From Urechis unicinctus (Eukaryota > Annelida > Polychaeta > Xenopneusta > Urechidae), in the NCBI GenBank assembly GCA_034190875.2, contig CM067344.1, positions 21,365,537-21,429,536 on the forward strand: 64,000 nucleotides of DNA, given 5' to 3'. The notes under the pieces are model-generated. The model was not told the origin of the DNA. It saw nothing but the letters and a program-made list of their open reading frames with translations, and did not search any database. The position numbers and the translations under genes are program-made. Below are positions 44,918 to 55,557 of the stretch, piece by piece. Position 1 is the stretch's first letter. Each line of letters starts with the position of its first letter.

Positions 44918-45002
44918 TTATGCAGTCGTTATATCTTCATTTGAAGCCTTAAGACTCAATATATCATAAATGTTCCTTCATAGGGATCACAGATCCCATA
45001 TA

Positions 45003-45300
45003 CATACACACACACACACACACACACACTCACTCACTCGCACTCACACAGCTAAGAATACAACTTACGATCGTCTAGGGGTTGTTCAATGTTAGATCTT
45101 ACCAGCTTAGAATAAAACTTCCAACGATCATCTAGGGGTTGTCCAATGTTATAGCTTACCAGAATAAAACTTATCATCAGGGGGTGTCCTTAGAATAGAA
45201 TAAAACTTCCAACGATCGTCTAGGAGTGGTTACGATGTTAGCAATGTTATGACAATGTTTAGAATAAGATTTCCAACGACATGTCCAATGTTATAGCTTA
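45003..45300. repeat. Short AC run and degenerate 45-bp repeats
   Basis: After an AC run (45,003-45,029) come three or four imperfect copies of a unit containing gaataaaacttccaacgatc and tctaggggttgtccaatgtta. No gene here. Confidence 0.6.
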
Positions 45301-45504
45301 TACAATGAGTGCAATTGCTGAGGCTAAAAATCACCTATCCATAATTCACTTTTAATGAATATACAGTCAACAGAGAACATATGAGCATGTAAATATCCAA
45401 CACCGAAATAAAGCATATAGTCTATGGTTGGAGCAGGAATTGCCAAGAATTGTCATAAACTCTGATGTCATCGAACATGAAAGAGATCAACTGTGGAAGA
45501 AGAT

Positions 45505-46614
45505 TTACTCTGTGACCAGCATTAGGTTCGACCCTTCTCTCCTCACATCACAGCCCAGCTTCTGACACTCTCTCCTCATGACGTCAACAAGCCACTGGGT
45601 ATCTACGTCACTAGCCGCGTTCACACTTAACTTCCGGGTTTGGGTTGGTACCATAGTCAGACCTCGCAGGTGGCCCGTCACACAATCAACGTCGGCGAAG
45701 TACATGAAGGCCAGGTCACCGCGGTACCTTTCATTACCGCCTATTCCTTCGTAATCATTGATGAAGTCACCACAGCCGTATATGACCAGCTTCCCTTTGT
45801 ATACTTCCACACCTTTGGCGTGATGTGACGAGTGGCCGTGAACAATGTCGACATCAGCGTCATCTATGGCACCATACGCAAACCGTTTCTGTTCCGCTAG
45901 CACTTGGTAGCCCCAATTGCCACCCCAGTGGATCGACAGCACCACCAAGTCGCCATGTCGCCGGTGTTTCTTGACCATGCGCTTCAGTTCGGACACAGCC
46001 TTGCCTGGCCTTTCGATATCCAACAAACACAAGCCTTCACGTCGTGACTGTGCACCCCACTCAACCGGGATGCCACTGGATGGGTGTCCTACACCGAAAA
46101 TTAGCACCCTGGTTTTTCCGGGAATGTCAAAAACTGCCGGCGTTTGCGCCTCGTCCGTGTTGAACCCGGCCCCGACGTACTCAATACGTGCCTCTTTCAA
46201 CGTGTTCAGGGTTTCTTTCAACCCGCCGTAACCCCAATCCGCAGTGTGGTTGTTAGACAACACGCAGCAGTCGACGCCGGCGGCCTGGATCACATCGACG
46301 TTTTTAGGATGCATCCTATAATGGATACCTTTCCCTGGCCAAGGTCGGTCGCTTGTTGTTACGGAGGTTTCCAAATTGATGATTTTCAGGTCGGGTTTCT
46401 TTTCATCCAGAATTCGTAAAGTGTCTCCCCATATGTAAGAGGGACTTCGCTGGACTGGAAGGGGGCCATTCGTAGCCACTGCCAGTTCTACATAACCGTG
46501 GGCGTCGAGGCCGTTCCCTTCGAACAGTGTTGGATCACAGCTATGCCTCTGTATCATGTCAATACCGCGCGCCAACATGACGTCCCCAACCAGAAACAAA
46601 CGTACAGCTGGCAT
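45505..46614 (-). CDS. CapA/PgsA-like metallophosphatase (PGA_cap family), single exon
   Basis: One uninterrupted frame of 369 codons. The family hallmarks run in order: GDVMLARG (10-17), NLETSVT (80-86), NNHTADWGYGG (121-131), IHWGGNW (228-234), VHGHSSHHAKGVEVYKGKLV (258-277) and YGCGDFIND (279-287). These are the metal-binding stations of the bacterial capsule protein CapA and of PgsA, which take part in making poly-gamma-glutamate. The fold is related to calcineurin-like phosphatases. There is no signal peptide or membrane anchor, unlike bacterial CapA, so a cytosolic role is likely. No intron interrupts it although its neighbours are all split. This fits a gene of bacterial origin or a retrocopy. 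The start at 46,614 (MPAVRLFLVGD) is natural because the first strand follows at once. Its substrate in animals is unknown to me. Confidence 0.85.
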   Translation of the reverse strand: MPAVRLFLVGDVMLARGIDMIQRHSCDPTLFEGNGLDAHGYVELAVATNGPLPVQRSPSYIWGDTLRILDEKKPDLKIINLETSVTTSDRPWPGKGIHYRMHPKNVDVIQAAGVDCCVLSNNHTADWGYGGLKETLNTLKEARIEYVGAGFNTDEAQTPAVFDIPGKTRVLIFGVGHPSSGIPVEWGAQSRREGLCLLDIERPGKAVSELKRMVKKHRRHGDLVVLSIHWGGNWGYQVLAEQKRFAYGAIDDADVDIVHGHSSHHAKGVEVYKGKLVIYGCGDFINDYEGIGGNERYRGDLAFMYFADVDCVTGHLRGLTMVPTQTRKLSVNAASDVDTQWLVDVMRRECQKLGCDVRREGSNLMLVTE

Positions 46615-46915
46615 GGCGAGACGTAGCTGGAATTAATGACAAGCAGTGTTAGCTACCAAATCTCATTGCTGTATGAATCATAAAAACACATAGCATAATT
46701 TCACATAAATCACTGATTAACGGTATAAATTTGTCTAGTTCCTGCTGAAAACGAAAGACACAGGCAGGTGAACCTTGGCGAATGCGATTGAAGTGATGTT
46801 AATCGCCACGATCTAATTAATATTTGAATCCTACCTAAGTTAGCATTTAAAAAAAGGGTGCTTTTTAATGGTGAGTTTGGGTTGGAGGGTCTCTTCAATT
46901 CATTACGCTAGTTGC

Positions 46916-46975
46916 CTAGCCCTACAAGACGTCTGAGTCGACGTATAAATTCATGTTACCGTTCGACCGGAGCTA
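46916..46975. mobile_element. 60-bp minimal hAT-like element
   Basis: Flanked by perfect 8-bp duplications ctagttgc (46,908-46,915 and 46,976-46,983). Read on the minus strand it starts tagctccggtcgaacggtaa and ends gtcttgtagggctag, the two ends of the 594-bp element at 19,026-19,619 with everything between them lost. Confidence 0.85.
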
Positions 46976-47043
46976 CTAGTTGCCAAGACGATGAGAAAGG
47001 TCCACATGTTTCGAGAACCGAAGTACGACATTGGTATGATTAC

Positions 47044-47265
47044 ATGGCTAATTACTCAACAGATCACACTGCCCTGACACGTGAATCAATCTACTTGTTG
47101 ATTGTTTTCACCGTGTCAGTAATTGCCAAACTCATACGTTACACATTCGCCGTGACGTTGCTCTGTTGTCGACAGAATCAACCGGCGCAACGCGATTTCC
47201 CGCCAACATTCAACGCGGTGTCGACCTCTATTGACAGCTTTGGAAAACTCAATGGACCCGACTGA
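47044..47265 (+). CDS. Possible small membrane protein, 73 residues
   Basis: An ATG-initiated frame beginning MANYSTDHTALTRESIYLL has one strong hydrophobic helix (about residues 18-42) and a short polar tail. There is no homology I recognise and no splice or poly(A) support. It could equally be chance. Confidence 0.15.
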   Translation: MANYSTDHTALTRESIYLLIVFTVSVIAKLIRYTFAVTLLCCRQNQPAQRDFPPTFNAVSTSIDSFGKLNGPD

Positions 47266-48577
47266 ACTCCAAATACTCGGAATTTTTACCCTGACCACCA
47301 ACGGTGAGGTAATTTAACTTAATCCCCGGTCTGGCCAGTGCTTACCTGTCGCCAAACTGAGCCGGCAATAGTCAGAAAGCCCAGTTTTGACAATGCAACA
47401 ATCAAATGCGCCGATCGCAAGTGTGTTGTTTGTCTCGGAAGCCACTTGACCTACAATGCGCATGCTCATCATCTATGTTAATTTCACGGGGTTAACAGGG
47501 GCCAAGATCATGAATATGCTAAATCACTGTCGGCGAACGCGCAACAAGTTGCAAGGGAAAGCTTTCGCTTGCGATGAACCCGCGATGAACACTCTAGCCC
47601 GGGATCTCTTGCATGGCTGCGTTTTTCTGCTGGAACGTTTCTGTCCGACCAGCATCAAGCTCGCTCATTAATCATTGTCGTTATCTAATATTAAGTCATG
47701 TCATCTTGTCAACAAATTTATAGGGTGGCGCAGAGAAACCAACGCATGTCGTTCTTGGACGTATGTCCGACCTCTGATTTGTGTAAGTCAAATGTGGCAT
47801 TAACTTTGATAATTAGTAATAATAAACTACCTTTATGAATTTATTTCTTGGCAAGTGCTTGGTTGGCTGTATGCATTTGGTGTGAGGCTCTATTTTCTTT
47901 TTCTTTGCCCAGCCTGTTTTTGAAGCTGACAATCATGTTTAACGACATACGTTATTTAGTGCGTGATAAAGTTGCTCTCGACGTTTTGTTTTATTGTAGT
48001 GGTGCCTTAATAGGTCACGTGAATGTAATAAACCACATGATCTGTGAAGCGCCTTCACAGGAGAGGTTCTTAGCAGATTGTGTATCAACTGTTAGTTGGT
48101 AATCGAATGTCCACACCTTCTTTTCGCCCCGTATGAATGGCATGGTTGACAAATATATACGGCAACAAAATCGAAAAAATTTAATGGGAATGAACGACTA
48201 TACGGCGACCAATAATACACGAATGATTTATGTTTCTAACAATTCACTGAATGCAGCAACTTGATTAAAAGTTATTCTGATACAATTGGTAAAATTTACT
48301 AGATATTCACTCCAAGTCTAAGATGTGACGAAGACACTGGTTGTTATCTCCTTGTTGTTAGCGAGATGTTGTGTCGACTTTCGTGAATTCGTTTTCACAA
48401 ATGGCAATTCACTGGCACAGATCGGCACAGTCGATTTATCAATGGATATCGCTATCAGGAATGCTCTTGTCACAAATATTCCTTGACATCAGCAGAACTT
48501 ATTCCGATCTTTTTTGGTCAATATAAATGATATATCTGTGTATCTAGCCACAGGGGTGGTGTGTTCTTCGTCAGCGT
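47266..48577. other. No gene seen; wnt8 3' region
   Basis: The right part probably contains the wnt8 3' untranslated region on the minus strand. Nothing else is recognised. Confidence 0.5.
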
Positions 48578-51500
48578 CTATTGCGTACAAAAGAAAGACG
48601 TGATGTTTTTCACACACGTCTTACACCTGACTTCACAGCACCAATGGAACTGACAATCACATTGAACAGACTTGGTCATGGTAGTGCGCCTCACCTTCAA
48701 TCCACAGTCCCTACACAGTCTCTGACAACTCTTGGTATGTGGATTCTTCCTGCGATCCCCAGCTGGTCCCTCCGACCCTCTGCCTGAACGAAGACACTCT
48801 CTTCCCAGCGTCGAATATGTACCATTATAGGTGCAGTAGTCCGGGGATTCTTGGAGATACAAGAGGTCCTTAAGACCTATTTTAGTTTTGCGTTTCTGTC
48901 TCCTTGTATTTCTTAGAGCGCCGTTTTCGATGCTCACGTAAATTGCCCTCCTGTAGCGACCTTTCAGATAATTACCCACCATATGGAATTCGGGAAGTTT
49001 GTGCCAACATGTTTTTGTTGAGCAACTTCCAGAAATACCATGGCATTTGCATATCAACTCCACTGTCTTGCGTAAAGCCTGTTAACGACAAAACAATTCC
49101 ATGCGAAATTTCGCAAACTATGCATTCATGCATTTTCTGCAAAAGAACGTAAAAAAAATGACGTCACTGCTTACCCTGCGGCCAGCTTCGTTGTTGTGAA
49201 GTTTCACCTTAGCATTGACGTCTGTGGCACTTTCTCGTTCATCCATAAACATTCGCGACACGTGCTCGCCAAAGCGGAGGTTTGCCGAGCAACCCCCCCA
49301 CTCCCAATTGTAACCTCCTGCATCAATCAACAAACCAGCATTAGCTTTTTTAAAAAACAATGTCGACAGACTCACAATCCTAAACAATTTAGGGATATTT
49401 ATTGAAATATTTCTTTATATTGTCATAAAACTGTCAACTCAAATCCCACATGTACAATAATTTCCTTTACAACTGCACATTCTATGTACGAATTTAGATA
49501 AGGAAGTTAAATACCACACCTTCTTCCCCTAGCCGGCTCTCATCACACTGGCATTTGACGAGGCGCCCATGACTGCAGTCTCTCGTGACAGTGTACGCGA
49601 CGCCAGAACAGCTGATGGCTTGAGCAAACGACAACTCCCTTGTGACTGGTGCAAAAGACACACACACACACTGTAATTGTTTAGCTCAACGCTAGGCAAA
49701 AGTGAATCCCACTGATGGAATCATAACATGAAGTGTGTTTTGTGGCTGCAACCAACTATAAAGATGTTGTTATTTACATAAGGAAGATAAAAACGTTAGA
49801 CGAACGTCTCCATTTCGCTGTTATTGCCGGTATGTCAACATTGCAACCATCTGGAACACGGCTCGATGTTAAGACAATATTTCGCCAGCTTCAATCTCAC
49901 CATTGAAGAGCAAACCGCAGTTGTATATCGGAGTCGGTCGCGCTGTGTTTTAGTGAAGCCGATAACATCGTGTGTGGATAACGTCAATGGCAAGAGGATG
50001 GCAGTATTCAGTTGGCCACTGAGGGAGTTTAATTGTTACTTGTTTGAATAACAACGTGGATGAATAGCGACGTGGTTGAGTGCTGCAGATGGTGACTTGT
50101 CGTTTACGTAGCGACGTGGGTGAGTGCTGGAGTTTGTGACTTGTCGTTTACGTAGCGACGTGGTTGAGTGCTGCAGTTGGTGACTTGTCGTTTACGTAGC
50201 GACGTGGTTGAGTGCTGGAATTGATGACTTGTAGTTTACGTAGCGACGTGGTTGAGTGCTGGAGTTGGTGACTTGTCGTTTACGTAGCGACGTGGTTGAG
50301 TGCTGGAGTTGGTGACTTGTCGTTTACATAGCGAAGCGACGTGGGTGAGTGCTGGAGTTGGTGACTTGTCGTTTTCGTAGCGACGTGGGTGAGTGCTGGA
50401 GTTGGTGACTTGTCGTTTACGTAGCGACGTGGTTGAGTGCTGGAGTTGGTGACTTGTCATTTACATAGCGAAGCGACGTGGGTGAGTGCTGGAATTGATG
50501 ACTTGTCGTTTTCGTAGCGACGTGGGTGAGTGCTGGAATTGGTGACTTGTCATTTACATAGCGACGTGGGTGAGTGCTGCACTCTTAACCCAATCTAGTC
50601 AAAATGACTAGCTAACCTGGTCACCCAGCTATCGAAGTTAGTCAAACTCTGTAACGACTAATCACATGGTCAAATCGACTAAGCAACATAGTCACAATGA
50701 CTAGCAAGGCTGGTCAGGTGTTGTTTGACTAGTTACCTAGTTAATTTGACCACCCTGAGAGCGTTATCTTCTCTTTGTTGGGAGACCGCGATGCGCGGAT
50801 CACAAGGGTTGGTTACATAACCACAGATGCGCGCTGCGTACCGGAAGCTTGACCTTTGCGGCGGTTCTTTAACCAGTTGCTGCGGGAAATTGGAAATCTT
50901 CAGTTGAAATGTTCTGACAATCGCCTCCATACTATTAGGTGAGATTATTAAATAGTTCTTAGCTTCAACCATAAGTCTACTATGTGTTTTAGAATGTCGC
51001 AACGCAACAAGACACCAGCAATAACATCTGTTGAAGAAGCTGTGGATGTAACAGAGGTCATGGCCATGGGCATGCCGATGGCCGCCATTAATGTGTTTAA
51101 GTGCCTTACCACATATCGACCAAAAAGACGTTTCGTTATGTACAGAAGGTCATGCTGGTCGTTGATGATGAGGCTAAAGACCCAGTTGATGCGAAGCTTC
51201 TTTGTATTAGGGCTAGTATTAACAAGGTCATGCATGTATGTGTTTATTTACAATAAAGTCTTCTTGCGTTGCATATTATTTTGTCTAACTTGTTTTTACA
51301 CTGGTTCGTACATGGTTCGACCTTTAATCATAGTCAAACTGACCTTCATTCATAGTCAAACTGACCAAATCTTCTAGTCGGTCTGACTAAGTACAATAGT
51401 CATTACTACTTACGCTATAGTCAATTTGACTAATGAGATAGTCATAGTGACTAATAGATTAGTCATACTGACCACTCTTTACTTGAATAGGTAGATTAGT

Positions 51501-53860
51501 CATTTTGACCAATCAATATTTGACTAACTGCATTAGTCAAATTGACTAACACATTAGTCGTTTGGTGGACAGTCAATATGACTAGCCAAGTTAGTCAAGT
51601 TGACTAGATTACATTAAGAGTGTGGAATTGATGATTTGTCGTTTACATAGCGACGTGGGTGAGTGCTGGAATTGATGACTTGTTGTTTACGTAGCGACGT
51701 GGGTGAGTGCTGAAGTTGGTGACTTGTCGTTTACATAGCGACTGATTATTTGAGGAGCAACGTGGGTGAGTGCGGGAAATAGTGGTTACTTTTTTTCAGT
51801 AGCAACGCGGGTGAAACGCTTGTTAGTGCAGCGACGTGGGTGGGTGCAGGAGCATGTGAGTGATCGTACAGAGTGGTGTATGGGTGTGGGAGTTAGTAAC
51901 CGTCTGTTTTGGATGTACCATGGGTGAGTGCAGCAATTATTGATTGTGAGTAGCAACGTTTGTGTGTGCAGGGGTAAATAGTTGCTTGATTTAGGTATGA
52001 CGCGGGTTTAAGCAGGAGTTAGTGACTGATAACCTGAGTAAATACGTGAGTGAGTGCAGAAATTGTCAACGGCGGTGAGTTGTTGTTTACCTGGAGTGGG
52101 CTGGTGCGATAGGAGAGCCTGTGGTTGCTGAAGAGGACAGTTCCATAACTCCCACCGGAACTGATGATGACATTCCTCCAAACCAAGCCGCGTTCCTATA
52201 GCCACGCTTTCCGCGTATGCCAGGTCAGCCTGGAATAAAGATGGTTATAAAGCGTAACATTTGTGCATAATATGATATCGAATTGATCTTTTCCTTCCTA
52301 GCTCGCGGATTTTCTCAGGTTTGTTCAAAAGAACTTAAAGGGATTGAAAGCATCAACATCAAGATCACAATGGAAACAAAGACTGTGTTGTTTCCAAGGA
52401 TAATTTTAACGAGTTAACGTTTTCTGTCCGTTGTATTTTCTCAAGCATACTTAAACAGCCTTAGAAGTAAGTCTACCAGTCGCCTATTCATTAAATTTGG
52501 GGTTTCCAGGTGTTAAACACTCTAAATGGCTCCAGTCACCGTTAATCATTATCGCACTCGGCATTTTACCGGGCAAATCCACCATGAAACAGCTATTGAT
52601 GCGAGCCGCCCAGGTGCTCAGCGAGTGGGCGCGTGACACGGACCTAATAGAGGGTGAGCAACGTGATTCGCTGAGAGTTGTGACGCACGCGGTTGTTAGT
52701 CGAGGTTATGTCGGGTGTGGAGCCATGTTTAACACAAGAGTTGATCCGACAAGGCATGCAGACGGCCTCTTGGTTATAAATATTCTGGAGCGGGTTTACT
52801 GGCTGGGTATAATCCGGAGCTCAGACAGGTCATCGGGACACGAGTATAATAGAAAGTGACAAGAAGGATGATACCGCAATCATCCTCCTCAGAAAAAGAG
52901 AGAATACTCCAGCTGCTTTCAATGTTATGACTCGTCTCTAAATGACAATGTGTCATCAACAAAGATGAGGAAATGAACATTCTCGGTAACTGTCGAGTCA
53001 ATATAACTGGCCACATATCATTGCGATGCTTTTGTTGCTAACATGTTATGGTTCATACCTTTGGTCCAGTGATGAGAAAATTATTCGGCGACCTGAAACA
53101 ATGAATAGCAATGAATTTCTTACACTTGACACGTCTTAATTCTAAATGAAACGCACTTCTGCAACCTTTGTGAAAATTTCACACCCGTCCTTTATACAGG
53201 GACATCCTACACCCCGCCCCTCTACAGACATTATTGTAAGAAAAAAGTACGTTTTGTGAATAAAAACATTTGATATGTTGTTTCATTGACCATGATTGTA
53301 ACGCCACTAATTTGGCAATGTTAATACACAACTTTGACTATTAACGTTAGATGATAATCGCCATGATAATCCTAGAGATGATGATGATGACGATACTGAG
53401 TGATGGTGAGGATGATGATGTTGATAATGAGTGATGGTGAGGATGATGATGTTGATAATGAGTGATGGTGAGGATGATGATGTTGATAATGAGTGATGGT
53501 GAGGATGATGATGTTGATAATGATGATGGTGAGGATGATGATGTTGATAATGAGTGATGGTGAGGATGATGATGCTGATGATAATGATGATGGTGAGGAT
53601 GATGATAGGGACGACTGTGTACTGATGAAGATGGTGATGGTGATGACGGCAACAATGGCCATGGCTAGGATGACATATCAATTCAAAACGACGACGACAA
53701 TGATAATGATAGTGATGTTGATGATGATGGATAAGATAACTTTACGATTACAGTAGTTACAACCAAACAGGATGAACCTGGACACTTACAGGTAGGTATG
53801 GCGTACAGCCGGTAGCGTCAGGTATACGACCAAACCCATCAAGAAGTTGATAGTCTCCAT
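48578..53860 (-). CDS. wnt8: Wnt8 secreted signalling protein, complete
   Basis: Six exons on the minus strand with matching phases: 53,860-53,790; 53,092-53,059; 52,229-52,091; 49,645-49,520; 49,317-49,175; 49,078-48,578. The product is 337 residues. Exon 1 gives a signal peptide (METINFLMGLVVYLTLPA). The 34-bp exon 2 gives SPNNFLITGPK, the exact counterpart of the Wnt8 VNNFLITGPK word. Then come AYAESVAIGTRLGLEEC, the YTVTRDCSHG region, GGYNWEWGGCSANLRFGE and CKCHGISGSC, whose serine carries the palmitoleate in Wnt proteins. The C-terminal LCRDCGLKV and FHWCCEVRCKTC cysteine words favour Wnt8 over other subfamilies. Wnt8 binds Frizzled and LRP5/6 and patterns the posterior or ventral embryo. 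The gene looks intact. Intron 1 holds a GATGAT-rich minisatellite and intron 3 a minisatellite with a transposon inside. Confidence 0.94.
50057..50579. repeat. 44-bp minisatellite, left part, in wnt8 intron 3
   Basis: About twelve copies of cgtagcgacgtggttgagtg followed by ctggagttggtgacttgtcgttta. It breaks off inside a unit at 50,579, where a transposon begins, and resumes at 51,623. Confidence 0.95.
50580..51622. mobile_element. 1,043-bp DNA transposon with CAC ends (EnSpm/CMC-like)
   Basis: The left end CACTCTTAACCCAATCTAG and the right end (reverse complement CACTCTTAATGTAATCTAG) form inverted repeats of about 30 bp. The insertion site is certain, because it splits one 44-bp minisatellite unit with a 2-bp duplication (tg). 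Both flanks inside the element carry many copies of a subterminal palindromic word of the form TAGTCA-nnn-TGACTA, the arrangement of transposase-binding repeats in CACTA-type elements. The interior (about 50,760-51,360) has frames up to 131 codons on the plus strand and 95 on the minus, with no transposase signature. It is therefore non-autonomous or carries unrelated cargo. Confidence 0.8.
51623..51765. repeat. 44-bp minisatellite, right part
   Basis: About three further copies of the same unit as at 50,057-50,579, continuing in register after the transposon. They then fade into diverged copies (gcaacgcgggtgaa and similar) to about 52,060. Confidence 0.9.
53375..53625. repeat. 31-bp GATGAT-rich minisatellite in wnt8 intron 1
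   Basis: About seven copies of gtgatggtgaggatgatgat followed by gttgataatga. Frames through it are artefacts. Confidence 0.93.
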
Positions 53861-55557
53861 GAAGAACAGATCACTGCAGATCTGAGGATACTGGTAGCGG
53901 AGTCAATAATTCACCTTGTGCTCATAATTGGTCAATCATATCCACGCTTTAATCGGGTATCATCCCATATGCGGTCAGATCCTATGTATATTTAAAACAA
54001 TGTAATGCTCTGTGGGAGGTGGTTAGGCGAAGGCTCAGCGCGACGTTGAAGAAGAAATGGTTCTGTTGAATGGCCAGTTTCTATCGCATTTTGCGCATAC
54101 CAGTCATCGGTTTAGCTCTTTCACTCATCCTGCGCAGAACGCTTGTCGATTTTTTTATATCCTATTGGTGTGTTGTTGTTGCATCACTTGTGGGGAAAGG
54201 TCCTGTCTTGAGTTTTTCTCGGATGTCAAAAGAGTTGATCTTCTCTGCGTTTCATTTCGTTCACACTTTCTGTCGCTTCTAAGTGTGTTTTTATTTAGCG
54301 CTGTGCTGTGTCGAAAGTCATCGCTACGAAAAGCCGCTCAGGCGGGGTCCGATGGGGCTTTGCCAAGGGTTTGGGGGACAACTAACTTACTCTCAGACAC
54401 CATGGTGAGAGGGCAATGAAGCAGAAGTTGTCGGCAGGCATTATATCGGGTTTCGTGGCTCTCGTCGTATTATACTCTATGATACAGTGCTACAAAGACA
54501 AAAACATACTAACAAAACATATTTGGTATGTCAGAGAACTTAACCAGCGAAGTGTTTGACGAATTTTATTGCCTCTTTGAATGCCTTTTTCAAGCCAACG
54601 ACGACAGGTAAACGTCTAGGCGACCTAGGAACTTGTGAGTGTTTGACGCAACACTTGCTCGATATTGTCTCAATTCAATAAGTGAAAATATCAGTTTATT
54701 TCGTGAGGTGACAAGTACTATTTAATGTACACTTTGCTCTCAATTTCAACTTACAGCAGGCGAGGCGTCCAATTTTTGTCCACGTAATTACCGGTGTTCT
54801 CTGGGTCCTGGCGCATGCGACAATCCAGCCACGCCCCCTTTCCCGATGGGGTATCGTTCTGGGTAGCCAAAATTTTCCCCGAGCCATTGTCTTTGTGTCT
54901 TTGGTATGGTGACTACCTTTGACGAATATGCGTTGTATTGCGACTGGAATTCTACTGATTCTTCAGGGGGGATATTAGGTAGCATAACCATTGAGATTAT
55001 GCATTCAAAATGGACAATGAACTGACTAAACATTGCATCTTCTGCATCGGGAAACTAATAAATATCAGACGTTGAATATGAGCCAATGCAGTATACAGCT
55101 GACTAGGATGAAGCGTCAGAACGTTTGCGTCGAGTGATAAACACTTAAACGACAAGGCACCCACTTAGTTCTTGCTTTGACGCCGTACGAGTGAGTTCAC
55201 TCATTTTTAGGGACTAACATGCTGTCTGTGAATTGTTGGGATCCACGATGGAATCTTACCAACTTAATGAATAGCTGTAACACAATCCTGTCCGCGCCAG
55301 CTCACTTCTCGAGTCTGGCTTCCGCCGTTTGTTTTAGTATATATATGTATAAGCGGCTCGACGCTCGGAAGCTTGTCATCGGGAATCGTGCGCCTGTGAT
55401 GCAGTCCCTGGCAGGCTTGCGACACAGGGGTTTGCCGCCACTATCTTCAGCGCAAATCCCTGTGGCTTGCGAATGTGTGGAGTAATGCATCATCATAACG
55501 TCACTCCACACCTAAAATGTGAAAACGAAGCTAACCACTGCTGTTTCAAGAGACAAG
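53861..55557. other. Between wnt8 and coilin: no gene supported
   Basis: The wnt8 and coilin start codons face away from each other, so this 1.7-kb gap should hold both promoters. Frames of 120 codons at 54,057 and 70 codons at 54,070 overlap each other on the plus strand. The second starts with a hydrophobic stretch but has no homology I recognise. No TATA box was fixed. Confidence 0.45.

Noticed and set aside
53307-53756. His- and Ser-rich or Met-Asp-rich frames
   Set aside because: They are translations of the GATGAT-type minisatellite in wnt8 intron 1.
54057-54419. Overlapping 120- and 70-codon frames between wnt8 and coilin
   Set aside because: Neither has homology, splice sites or a conserved start. 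The gap is expected to be promoter DNA.
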